Both the position numbers and the translations under genes were made by a program. 64,000 bases of DNA from Spirosoma endophyticum (GTDB lineage Bacteria; Bacteroidota; Bacteroidia; Cytophagales; Spirosomataceae). Positions 44,986-53,672 of this stretch are shown one piece after another. The stretch lies in contig NZ_FOLQ01000017.1 of NCBI RefSeq assembly GCF_900112365.1, forward strand, positions 62,001 to 126,000, read 5' to 3'. The notes under the pieces are model-generated. The model was not told the DNA's origin. It did no database searches and saw nothing but the letters and a program-made list of their open reading frames with translations. Numbering within the stretch: the first letter of the stretch is position 1; the number at the start of each line of letters is the position of its first letter.

Positions 44986-45090
44986 TTATCGGTTTAGCCC
45001 AGGCATCAACTTTGTTGAGCAGGGTAATGTCAGGGCAAGGGCGCTGGTTTTAAGAAACTGGTTGCGGGAAATGGAACGTGAAAATGCCAT
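44986..45090 (-). other. Out-of-frame signal-peptide start of the sugar isomerase
   Basis: From the ATG at 45090 the frame encodes MAFSRSISRNQFLKTSALAL, a signal peptide with a Tat-like SRNQFLK, then runs out of the family and stops at 44986. One extra C in the CCC run at 45022-45024 (minus strand) would join it to LLNKVDAWAKPIKNVGLQLY and the rest of the barrel. It is most likely the lost N-terminus of the gene at 44240-44947. Confidence 0.75.
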
Positions 45091-45396
45091 AACGAACGTG
45101 TAGGGGGTTTTGTAAAAGCCAATCTCCAGGCCAATGATAGCAAACCCAACATGAGGCCAGATTCTACTGATTCGACCCGACGGAATTTTGCCTCATTTTT
45201 TGATACGTACACCAGACATATTCTCTTTCAATACCTTCTTGAGGAGCTGGTCAACGAAATAAATGCGGTTAAATGGCTTGTCCTTCTGAAGGATCACGTC
45301 AAACTTATTTTGCCACTAACGTAGTCGATTGCTCAAATCTGGCTGATTTTTACGCTATTATAGGACTGCGAATCACCACACATCAGCGGTATACTT
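45091..45396. other. 306-bp divergent gap, only a weak short ORF
   Basis: Lies between the isomerase leader and the cyclase gene. A 57-codon frame on the plus strand (45151-45324) could encode a small protein but has no recognisable family. No clear promoter boxes or hairpins were found. Confidence 0.4.
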
Positions 45397-46728
45397 ATGA
45401 ACTGGCTTCCTAATCGACAGAAAGAGGCAATTACGTCGTTTCAGTATGAATTTGAACAGGAAGATTTTCGGCGTGAGCGCCAGCGGGCGGGCGTTCTGGT
45501 TGTCCTGTTCAGCCTGGGTTTCGTACTCTACGGCGTGCTTATTCATTTCTTTTCCCGGTCGATTGACGACCTGCCGGGTCACGAAACAACCACCCGCTCC
45601 ATCGCCATTTATATGGGCGGTATGTTGCTCTACGAATTCGGTATATGGCGGATGCTGGGGACAATCAGCCGGTACGTACGAGGCTTGCCCTACATGGCTA
45701 AATTCGGGAATGCTACGGTCGAAATCACGGCCCTGACTGTCGTCTTGTATATCAGCAGTCAATCGTTCGGGCAGCCGATTCTGATGCTGTTGTCGCCCAT
45801 TACGTATCTGTATTTTGTCTTTATCGTGCTGTCAACGCTTCGACTGAGCATAGCCGTATCGCTCTGGACCGGCGGATTAGCCGGACTTGAATATTACCTG
45901 TTGAGCCGTTATTTACTGACAAAATCCCCCGTTGGAGCAGTCCACTTTACGGAGGTTACTTTTTTTCTTAGCAGCGCCTTCCCCTACGTAGTGAAATCAA
46001 TAATTATGCTGATAACGGGGGCACTCGCTGCTTATGTTGCCCGCCAGATTAGCCTGAGTGTTCAGCTATCAATCCAGCGAATGGAAGCCAATGAACAGAT
46101 CCGGACATTGTTTGGCCAACAGGTATCGCCCGAAGTTGTGCAGGCTATTCTCGACCAGAATGGTGTGCTGGCGCCCCGACACAGTAAGGTCAGCATTATG
46201 TTTCTGGATATCCGGAATTTCACCATTTATGCGGATACCCACTCGCCCGAAGACGTCATTGCGTATCAAAGTGCATTTTTTAGCCTGGTGGCCAAGATTG
46301 TGCAGGAGTACGGCGGTATTGTTAATCAGTTTCTGGGCGATGGGTGCATGATTACATTTGGCGCTCCACTCGCGCTCGATAACCCGGCAGAACAGGCCGT
46401 TAAGGCTGGCCTGGTTATTCTGCAAGCCGTTGAGGACGCTAGCCGGACGCAACTTATTCCACCCACATCCATTGGTATTGGTATCCAGTCGGGCGACGCC
46501 GTTGTCGGCAATATTGGGACAGAAAACCGCCAGCAGTACAACATTACGGGTAAAGTTGTGATACAGGCGGCTCGCATTGAGCAACTTAACAAAGAGTATG
46601 GCTCCCAGATGCTGATCAGTCAGGACGTAGTGAATGATTTGCCGAATATGCCCAACGGCACCAAACAGTTAGGTATCGTGCATTTAAAAGGCATTGCTGA
46701 AGACATACGGCTGTGGCAACTTGCTTAA
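45397..46728 (+). CDS. Membrane-bound class III adenylate/guanylate cyclase-like protein
   Basis: 443 residues. N-terminal membrane domain with about six helices (about 28-225), then a cyclase homology domain (about 245-440). Both metal-binding aspartates are present (Asp271 in FLDIRNFT and Asp315 in FLGDG), as is the transition-state Arg393. The usual Asn four residues before it is Ile389 (VVIQAAR), the substrate-specifying Lys is Gln311 (VNQFLGD), and the partner Asp position reads Asn382 (YNITG). It may make cAMP, cGMP or another product, or be weakly active. It stands alone and ends at a strong terminator. Confidence 0.85.
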   Translation: MNWLPNRQKEAITSFQYEFEQEDFRRERQRAGVLVVLFSLGFVLYGVLIHFFSRSIDDLPGHETTTRSIAIYMGGMLLYEFGIWRMLGTISRYVRGLPYMAKFGNATVEITALTVVLYISSQSFGQPILMLLSPITYLYFVFIVLSTLRLSIAVSLWTGGLAGLEYYLLSRYLLTKSPVGAVHFTEVTFFLSSAFPYVVKSIIMLITGALAAYVARQISLSVQLSIQRMEANEQIRTLFGQQVSPEVVQAILDQNGVLAPRHSKVSIMFLDIRNFTIYADTHSPEDVIAYQSAFFSLVAKIVQEYGGIVNQFLGDGCMITFGAPLALDNPAEQAVKAGLVILQAVEDASRTQLIPPTSIGIGIQSGDAVVGNIGTENRQQYNITGKVVIQAARIEQLNKEYGSQMLISQDVVNDLPNMPNGTKQLGIVHLKGIAEDIRLWQLA

Positions 46729-46790
46729 AAAATCGCTCGTGTCGCTCGTACTCGTGCGATTGAGGTGGATAACTCATCACGGTTGTAACG

Positions 46791-46825
46791 CAAAACCGCT
46801 ACACGCTGTGCGTGTAGCGGTTTTG
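46791..46825. terminator. 15-bp perfect hairpin between convergent genes
   Basis: CAAAACCGCTACACG at 46791-46805 pairs exactly with 46811-46825 around a 5-base loop. The A/T ends of the stem give an A-tract on one side and a T-tract on the other, so it can stop transcription of the cyclase gene and of the efflux operon. Confidence 0.8.
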
Positions 46826-46873
46826 AACGCGTCGAAGCCGACGATTTTTCGTCGCTGTGGACTACAAATCAGC

Positions 46874-48307
46874 TTATTTCCAGCCGCCACCCAAGGCCCG
46901 ATACGTATTGACCAGCGCATTCATTTGCTGCATTCTGGTTTCAATAAGCTCCATTCTGGCTTCCAGTACATCCCGCTGGGTCAGCAGTACCTCCATATAG
47001 TCGGCTCTAGCTGAGGTGAATAATTTGATCGATATATTCGTTGACTCGGTCAGTGCCTGAACCTGGTTGTTTTTTGCGTCGTATTTTTTGGCCAGGTTAT
47101 CGATATTTGACAACTGATTGGCCACCTCAATGTACGCATTCAACACCGTTTTCTCGTAGTTATAAACGGTCTGTACTTGCTTGGCATTCGCACTTTTATA
47201 CCTGGCCGTGATGTCATTCTTATTGACGATTGGTCCAACCAAGTCCCCGGCTAGTGAAGCAACCAATGCTTGAGGAGTATACACCAGATACAACGGATTG
47301 TAGGCCATCACACCCAAAAATCCTCGTAGCGTTAGCGACGGATAAAAGTTTGCTTTTGCCACACTTATATCCAGTTTGGCGGCCTCCAGGTTCCATTCGG
47401 CTTGCCGGATGTCAGGCCGATTGGCTAACAGCTGCGATGGAATGCCTGCCTGGATTGTAGGTGGAACTAAGTTGGTAAAACTCTGGGAATCCCGTTGAAC
47501 GCGCTGCGGGAAACGCCCCACCAGAAAATTTATCCGGTTTTCCGTTTCGACAATCTTCTGCCTAATTTCGTACTGAAGACTCTGTGTTTTAGATACTTCG
47601 GCCTCAAACCGGCGGACAGCCAGTTCAGTTACTTTTGCTGCTTCTTTTTCCTGCTTTGTGATAGACAGGGCATTGTTAAGAATAACAAGGTTTCTCTGTA
47701 TGATCTCCAGTTGCGTATCAAGCGCCAGAAGCTCATAGTAGTTATTGGCGACTTCAGCCACCAGATTCGTCACCTGGAAATTTTTCCCTTCGATGGATGC
47801 CAGGTAGCTGGCGACGGCTCCCTTTTTGGCATTACGTAGTTTGTGCCAGATATCCACTTCCCAACTGGCTGTGGCCCCAAAATACATATTCGGTAAAACC
47901 TCTGGTGTTTCTACCCCTGGTCGGATTTCGGTAGCCGCATCAGCCGCTCCCTGACTGGTGTAGCGCGACACTTTGTCGATACCGGCACCCCCACCCAGAC
48001 TAAGAAAGGGTCGATAGGCCCCGCTTCTGGCAAATACTTCGTTATTGGCAATCTGGATTTCCTGTAGCGTAACATTCAGCTCCTGATTGTTATACAACGC
48101 CGTATCGATCAGAGCTGTGAGATACGGATCGGTAAAATACTGCCGCCAGGTCGTCTTTGCTGAGTTGGTGGAGTCCTGCGAGCTGTTATAGCTCGCAGGT
48201 ACCAGTTTATTCTCTGTTTTCTGAACCAGGCGAGGTACAGTACAGCCACCCAGGAATAGGGTAACCAGTGTTATCCCTACCCGAGTCAATCGTCTTTTAT
48301 TACGCAT
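46874..48307 (-). CDS. RND efflux outer membrane lipoprotein (TolC/OprM/NodT family)
   Basis: 477 residues from the ATG at 48307; an upstream start at 48343 lies inside the permease gene and is less likely. Lipobox FLGGC with lipidated Cys22. Two outer membrane efflux protein repeats follow (about 60-250 and 270-470), with the usual NNELNVTLQEIQIANNEV, ASWEVDIWHKLR, IPSQLLANRPDIRQAEWNLE and coiled helices. It forms the exit duct for the RND pump encoded upstream. Its start overlaps the permease stop by 8 bases (ATGCGTAATAA), so translation is coupled. Confidence 0.93.
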   Translation of the reverse strand: MRNKRRLTRVGITLVTLFLGGCTVPRLVQKTENKLVPASYNSSQDSTNSAKTTWRQYFTDPYLTALIDTALYNNQELNVTLQEIQIANNEVFARSGAYRPFLSLGGGAGIDKVSRYTSQGAADAATEIRPGVETPEVLPNMYFGATASWEVDIWHKLRNAKKGAVASYLASIEGKNFQVTNLVAEVANNYYELLALDTQLEIIQRNLVILNNALSITKQEKEAAKVTELAVRRFEAEVSKTQSLQYEIRQKIVETENRINFLVGRFPQRVQRDSQSFTNLVPPTIQAGIPSQLLANRPDIRQAEWNLEAAKLDISVAKANFYPSLTLRGFLGVMAYNPLYLVYTPQALVASLAGDLVGPIVNKNDITARYKSANAKQVQTVYNYEKTVLNAYIEVANQLSNIDNLAKKYDAKNNQVQALTESTNISIKLFTSARADYMEVLLTQRDVLEARMELIETRMQQMNALVNTYRALGGGWK

Positions 48308-51300
48308 TATCTTCAATTTCTTCTGGTTGTGGAAAAATGTCAACTGAATGAACCAGATTTTCGGTCAAAGAATCATTTTCTTCATCTTTAATCATCTTTC
48401 TGCCATCAGCCAAACTGCCAAATATGTAGTATAAACCAGGAATGATGATGACCCCGAAAATGGTCCCGAATAACATACCCCCCATGGCAGAAGCACCAAT
48501 GGTACGGTTACCAATCGCACCGGCGCCAGTTGCACTAATCAGCGGGATCAAACCGGCAACGAAGGCGAATGAGGTCATCAGGATCGGGCGGAAACGAACC
48601 CTGGCCCCTTCGATGGCTGCGTTCAGAATCGTTTCTCCCTGATGGCGCTTCTGAACGGCAAATTCCACGATCAGTACGGCATTTTTACCCAGCAGACCAA
48701 CCAGCATGATGAGTCCGATCTGCGCATAAATGTTGTTCTCCAACCCCATTAACTGGAGTAGCAGGAACGAGCCAAATATCCCGACCGGCAGCGAGAACAC
48801 TACGGCCAACGGAATGATAAAGCTTTCGTACTGAGCAGCCAACACAAAGTAGACGAAGGCCAATACGATCAGGAACACATACAGCGACTCATTTCCCCGG
48901 ATCGATTCGTCGTAGGAAAGACCTTCAAACGCGATGTCGTACCCTCTTGGCAACGTCTTGGCGGCAACTTCCCGTATGGCTTGTATGGCATCAGCCGTGG
49001 TGTAGCCCTTGGCCGGAAGGCCCTGGATAGCGGCTGAATTGTACAGATTGAACCGGGTAATTTCATTGGGACCCTGACCTTTTTTTAGCTTCATGAACGC
49101 CGAGTAAGGCACCATTTCGCCCGCGTCGTTTTTGACAAAAAGCTTTAATAGATCGGAAGGAAGCCGTCTGAACTTAGGATCGGACTGCACGTACACTTTG
49201 AAGAACTGGTTGAATTTGGTAAACCCTTGTTCGTACGTACTACCAATCATAATGTTGAGGTTATCCATCGCTTTTCCAATCGATACACCTTTTTGCATGG
49301 CCAGATTGTTGTCGATCTCCAGTTCATATTGCGGATAATTGGCGGCAAAGAAGGTAAATAAGCCCGTGAGCTCTTTCCGTTTACCCAAATCCGCCATGAA
49401 TTTCTTGTTGATATTATCAAATTCACGGTAGTCCGTATCGGTTGTTTTATCCAGCAAGCGCATGGAGAAACCGCCTGACGTACCAAATCCAGGAATAGCG
49501 GGTGGTTCAAAGAACTCGACCACCGCTCCAAGATTTCTCGTCTTGCCTTCCAGTTCCTCCATGATTTCCTTCACGTTTTTGTCGCGATCGCCCCAGGGTT
49601 TCAGGTTGATCAGACACGTACCGGCATTGGAGCCCCGCCCTTCGGTCATGATCTCGTAACCGGCCAGCGACGATACCGATTCTATGCCTGGAACTTCTTC
49701 ACATATTTTCTGAAGGTTTCTCGACACCTGGTTGGTTTTTTCCAGGGTAGAGCCCGGTGGCGTCTGGATAATGGCGTAGATCGTACTCTGGTCTTCGTTC
49801 GGAATAAATCCGGCTGGCAGAATTTGATTCACGAATACGATTCCCAGACAAAAGCCCACCAAGATGACGAACGTAACGAATCGGCGGTTGACGATTAATC
49901 GTAACAAGCCTACGTACCATCCCGTCATTTTATCGAAGCCCCGGTTGAAACTGTCGATCCCTCTGGTCAGGAAGTTTTTCTTCTTTTCGGGATGTCCATG
50001 GTGATTTTTCAACAACATGGCACATAACACCGGTGTAAGCGTCAGGGCGATTAAGGCCGAAATCACAATGGAACTGGCCATGGTAATGGAGAATTGCCGG
50101 TAAAATGTACCGACCGGTCCCGACATGAACGAGATAGGCAGGAATACCGATACCATCACCAGCGTAATGGCGATAATGGCTCCGCTAATCTCACCAAGCA
50201 CTTGCTTAACCGCACCAAAGGGCGTCAGATAGGGTTTATCCTCCATCTTGGCGTGCACGGCTTCCACCACCACAATCGCATCATCGACTACAATACCGAT
50301 AGCCAGTACCAGCGCGAAGAGCGTAATCAAGTTGATAGAAAGCCCAAACGCCTGAATAACGAAGAAGGCCCCAATTAAGGATACCGGAACCGCCAGGATC
50401 GGTATCAGGGTTGAACGCCAGTCGCCCAGGAATATGAACACAACCAGGGCAACCAGGATAAATGCGTCTCGCAACGTATCGATTACCTGCTCGATAGACG
50501 CGTCCAGGAAGTTGGACACATCATAGCTGATTTTATAGTCCACCCCCGGAGGAAAGGACTCTTTCATTACCTCAAGCTTCTCTTTTACTTCTTCAATAAC
50601 ATCACTGGCATTACTGCCATAGTTTTGCCGCAACACAATAGCCGCCGACGGATGTCCATCCAGGTTTGAATAAATATCGAAGAATTCACTTCCCAGTTCA
50701 ACGCGGGCTATATCCCGTAAGTGGATGCTCTCACCGGCGGAATTAGCCCGGATAATGATACCTTCATATTCTTCCGGCTTATTGTATCGACCTTTGTAGG
50801 TGAGCACATATTCCAGCGACTGAGCCGCTATACCGGAGCTTTGACCGATCCGGCCGGGTCGGCCTACAATACTTTGCTCTCCTACGGCCTTCATTACTTC
50901 ATCTGTAGAGATATTGTAGGCCCGCATGCGCTCAGGGTTCAACCAAAGGCGCATGGCATATCGTCGACTACCCAATATCTGCGCCCTGGCGATCCCTTTG
51001 GTCCGTTGGATTTCGGGGATCATTTTAACGGTGGCATAGTTGAATAGGAATTTTTCGTCAATACTCTTTTCCTTGGAATAGAGATTGACGTACATCAACA
51101 TACTGGGTTGGACAGGCGAAATAATAACCCCTTCGCGCTGAACCAGTTCGGGCAGAAGCGGCATAACCTGATCCACCCTGGTTTTTACCCTGATAACAGC
51201 CACGTTAGGGTCCGTACCCGGTTCAAAGATAATCCGGAGGGTAGCCTCACCAGCACTGGTTGCATCGGTAGCGATATACCGCATATCCTGAACACCGTTG

Positions 51301-51506
51301 ATAGCCTGTTCGAGGGTAATCAGCGTCGATTTTACCAGTACATCGGCACTGGAGCCAGGATAAGCGATAAAAATATTGACGGTTGTGGGGGCAATATCCG
51401 GGAATTGAGAAATAGGTAATTTCTCAATAGCCAGTATGCCGATAAAAACTATCATGATCGATATCACAATAGCGAATACAGGTCTGCGGATGAATTTTGA
51501 AAACAT
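48300..51506 (-). CDS. RND multidrug efflux permease (AcrB/HAE1 family)
   Basis: 1068 residues, the usual length. Twelve membrane helices in two repeats with two large periplasmic loops. Proton-relay residues Asp408-Asp409 are present in helix 4 (AIGIVVDDAIVVVEAVHA), with Lys expected later. N-terminus FIRRPVFAIVISIMIVFIGI is typical of the hydrophobe/amphiphile (drug) class, not the heavy-metal class. It captures drugs, bile salts or similar compounds from the periplasm and pushes them into the outer membrane duct encoded next. It starts 25 bases after the adaptor gene; the operon is divergent from a two-component system. Confidence 0.96.
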   Translation of the reverse strand: MFSKFIRRPVFAIVISIMIVFIGILAIEKLPISQFPDIAPTTVNIFIAYPGSSADVLVKSTLITLEQAINGVQDMRYIATDATSAGEATLRIIFEPGTDPNVAVIRVKTRVDQVMPLLPELVQREGVIISPVQPSMLMYVNLYSKEKSIDEKFLFNYATVKMIPEIQRTKGIARAQILGSRRYAMRLWLNPERMRAYNISTDEVMKAVGEQSIVGRPGRIGQSSGIAAQSLEYVLTYKGRYNKPEEYEGIIIRANSAGESIHLRDIARVELGSEFFDIYSNLDGHPSAAIVLRQNYGSNASDVIEEVKEKLEVMKESFPPGVDYKISYDVSNFLDASIEQVIDTLRDAFILVALVVFIFLGDWRSTLIPILAVPVSLIGAFFVIQAFGLSINLITLFALVLAIGIVVDDAIVVVEAVHAKMEDKPYLTPFGAVKQVLGEISGAIIAITLVMVSVFLPISFMSGPVGTFYRQFSITMASSIVISALIALTLTPVLCAMLLKNHHGHPEKKKNFLTRGIDSFNRGFDKMTGWYVGLLRLIVNRRFVTFVILVGFCLGIVFVNQILPAGFIPNEDQSTIYAIIQTPPGSTLEKTNQVSRNLQKICEEVPGIESVSSLAGYEIMTEGRGSNAGTCLINLKPWGDRDKNVKEIMEELEGKTRNLGAVVEFFEPPAIPGFGTSGGFSMRLLDKTTDTDYREFDNINKKFMADLGKRKELTGLFTFFAANYPQYELEIDNNLAMQKGVSIGKAMDNLNIMIGSTYEQGFTKFNQFFKVYVQSDPKFRRLPSDLLKLFVKNDAGEMVPYSAFMKLKKGQGPNEITRFNLYNSAAIQGLPAKGYTTADAIQAIREVAAKTLPRGYDIAFEGLSYDESIRGNESLYVFLIVLAFVYFVLAAQYESFIIPLAVVFSLPVGIFGSFLLLQLMGLENNIYAQIGLIMLVGLLGKNAVLIVEFAVQKRHQGETILNAAIEGARVRFRPILMTSFAFVAGLIPLISATGAGAIGNRTIGASAMGGMLFGTIFGVIIIPGLYYIFGSLADGRKMIKDEENDSLTENLVHSVDIFPQPEEIEDNA

Positions 51507-51531
51507 GTCTTCCGATTTTTAGAATGTCTGA

Positions 51532-52623
51532 TTACTCGGCATATAAACTTAGATTCGAGATGACAGACGCAGGTTTCACGAATGTGTATTGTATCTTTTC
51601 GTTTTCTTTTACCTGACGCAGCCCTTCCAGAAGGATCTTATCATCTTTAGTCAGACCTGATCGAACGACAAAAATGTGAGGCATTTCTGCGGCTACGGTG
51701 ATTTCCCTCGACCGGATTTTATTGTCTTTATCTACTATATATACGTACTTCTTTTCCAGGACTTCGAAAGTGGCTTTCTGCGGGATGATCAGGGCGTTTT
51801 TCATCGGTAAAGTCATCTGTATATTACCGGTTTCGCCGTGCCGTAGCAGCCCATTGGGATTGGGGAACGTAGCGCGGAACGCAATGTTACCCGTTTCGTT
51901 GTTGAAGTCAGCCTCAATGGCCTGAACCACACCCGAATGATCGTATACCCGCTGGTTGGCCATCAGCAGGTTGACGTGCTGTAGGTTTTCCTCCTGCGCG
52001 TGGGTTTTATAGTTCAGGTACTCGGCTTCCGGTACGTTGAAATACACCCACATTTTGCTATTGTCGGAGAGTGTCGTCAGCAAATCGCCCTCGTTAATAA
52101 GGCTGCCCAACCGTACCTGGAAGTGGTCCATAATACCATCGAAAGGGGCCCTTACCTCCGTAAATCCAAGGTGAATCTGCGCGACGGACACTTCAGCTTT
52201 TGCCTTATCTAACTTAGCTTTAGCCAGAGCTAATTCATTTTTCGAAACGATATTACTATCCGCCAGTAGTTTTGTATTTTTGAATTCGACGTCCACAAAA
52301 TTGGCTTCGGCCTGGGCTTTTAGTAATTCGGCCTGATATTGTATCGGCAGAATTTTAAACATGAGTTGCCCTTTTTTGACGTACTGCCCCTCGTCTACAT
52401 AAATTTTTTCCAGGTAACCCTTCTCCAGTGCTCTTAATTCGATGTGCTGGATAGAATGGATTTGAGAGACGTAGTCATTGGTGATCGTCGTATCCCTTTG
52501 TAGGGGACTGGTAACCTGGTACTTAACTTCTTCTTCCTTTTCCTCTTCTTTATGTGTACAGCTTGTATAACCTAACAAGGCACATAAGCTCACAAGCGTG
52601 AGCACGAAAACTCTCTTCATCAT
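51532..52623 (-). CDS. RND efflux periplasmic adaptor (membrane fusion protein)
   Basis: 363 residues, first gene of the efflux operon. A signal peptide with a Cys at the end (ALLGYTSC) suggests a lipoprotein, although Tyr at -3 makes the lipobox weak. A short acidic, Glu/Lys-rich spacer precedes the biotinyl-lipoyl-like domain (YLEKIYVDEGQYVKKGQLMF), the helical hairpin (about 95-150) and the beta-barrel domain (TEVRAPFDGIMDHFQVRLG). It bridges the permease and the outer membrane duct. Start may be the second Met one codon on. Confidence 0.94.
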   Translation of the reverse strand: MMKRVFVLTLVSLCALLGYTSCTHKEEEKEEEVKYQVTSPLQRDTTITNDYVSQIHSIQHIELRALEKGYLEKIYVDEGQYVKKGQLMFKILPIQYQAELLKAQAEANFVDVEFKNTKLLADSNIVSKNELALAKAKLDKAKAEVSVAQIHLGFTEVRAPFDGIMDHFQVRLGSLINEGDLLTTLSDNSKMWVYFNVPEAEYLNYKTHAQEENLQHVNLLMANQRVYDHSGVVQAIEADFNNETGNIAFRATFPNPNGLLRHGETGNIQMTLPMKNALIIPQKATFEVLEKKYVYIVDKDNKIRSREITVAAEMPHIFVVRSGLTKDDKILLEGLRQVKENEKIQYTFVKPASVISNLSLYAE

Positions 52624-52978
52624 AATCTTATTTTTTAAACGAAACTATTTTGACAATTTTTAAGAGATAGGCATGAGCCACCTAGCGGGGCCTGGGTAGG
52701 AAAAAAGAGTGCTAACTCCTCAAGCACTGTCAAGTCATTTAGTGAAGCGGATTTCAGTTTCATAGTTGTATTCGCTATATGGGATGTGAAGGCATCTCCC
52801 GAGAGTGGTCAACAGATCGTACCAGGCTGATAAAATCCGTAACTGACTGTTACAAAAGTAGATTTTGGGGGAATGGTCGACATTAAGGAATCCTTAAGAA
52901 ACGATTAGAAGTTTATGAAGACCGTGTTTTGGCCAATTGGTTCTATTAATTTGGCAGTCGTTAATTTCTGTAATACCT
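52624..52978. promoter_or_regulatory. 355-bp divergent control region of the efflux operon
   Basis: No gene is supported. It holds three hexamers with 11-bp spacing at 52883-52910 (separate entry). The half nearer the adaptor gene shows no clear motif, so where its promoter lies cannot be said. Confidence 0.5.
52883..52910. promoter_or_regulatory. Candidate OmpR-family operator: three hexamers with 11-bp period
   Basis: TTAAGG-N5-TTAAGA-N5-TTAGAA at 52883, 52894 and 52905. OmpR/PhoB-type regulators bind such direct repeats of 6-7 bases with 11-bp period as tandem dimers. The first two also form the palindrome TTAAGGAATCCTTAA (52883-52897). It lies 68 bases upstream of the regulator gene, so autoregulation or control of both directions is likely. 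Confidence 0.55.
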
Positions 52979-53665
52979 ATGCGAATTCTGGTAGTTGAAG
53001 ATGAGCTTAAGCTGGCTGTATCCCTAAAAAGAGGGCTGGAGGAGTTTGGCTTTCAGGCCTCCGTAGCCTTAGATGGGGAGTCTGCCCGGCGAGCCATTGA
53101 CTTTGGCGATATTAATCTGGTCATTCTGGACGTTAATCTACCCGACGTCAGTGGCTTCACGTTATGCCGGGAAATTCGAACCCGTAATGCCTATATACCC
53201 GTCATTATGCTTACGGCGCTGGGAACCATCGAAAACAAATTATCGGGCTTTGATGCCGGCGCGGATGACTACCTGATGAAACCTTTTGAATTCAGCGAAT
53301 TGCTGGCCCGAATCCAGGCAATCCGGAAGCGGAGCATTCAAGCCAATAACCCGTTGGATGCCAGCCGGTTAATTTTAGCCGATCTGGTTATTGATCTGCG
53401 CGAAAAATCCGTAAGTCGGGCGGGGCACCCCATTAATGTGACGCCCCGCGAGATTGCCCTGCTCGAATACTTTCTCCGGCATCAGGGCACAGTGCTAACC
53501 CGCAATGAAATTGCTGAAAATGTCTGGGATATTCCTGTGGACTCGGGGTCGAATCTGATCGATGTTTACATAAATTCGCTACGTAAAAAAATCGACAATG
53601 ACTTCTCCATCAAGCTCATCCATACCCGAAAAGGTATCGGGTATATGATGAAAGTGGAGGCCTGA
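52979..53665 (+). CDS. OmpR family response regulator
   Basis: 228 residues from the ATG at 52979; the frame extends 14 codons upstream with no family match. Receiver domain (about 1-115) with the acidic pocket VVEDE, phospho-acceptor Asp51 (VILDVNLPD) and Lys in LMKPFEF. Winged-helix output domain (about 128-225; NVTPREIALLEYFLRHQG, NLIDVYINSLRKKID). The histidine kinase gene follows 7 bases later. It is divergent from the RND operon, the standard arrangement for two-component control of efflux. Confidence 0.95.
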   Translation: MRILVVEDELKLAVSLKRGLEEFGFQASVALDGESARRAIDFGDINLVILDVNLPDVSGFTLCREIRTRNAYIPVIMLTALGTIENKLSGFDAGADDYLMKPFEFSELLARIQAIRKRSIQANNPLDASRLILADLVIDLREKSVSRAGHPINVTPREIALLEYFLRHQGTVLTRNEIAENVWDIPVDSGSNLIDVYINSLRKKIDNDFSIKLIHTRKGIGYMMKVEA

Positions 53666-53672
53666 CCACCTG

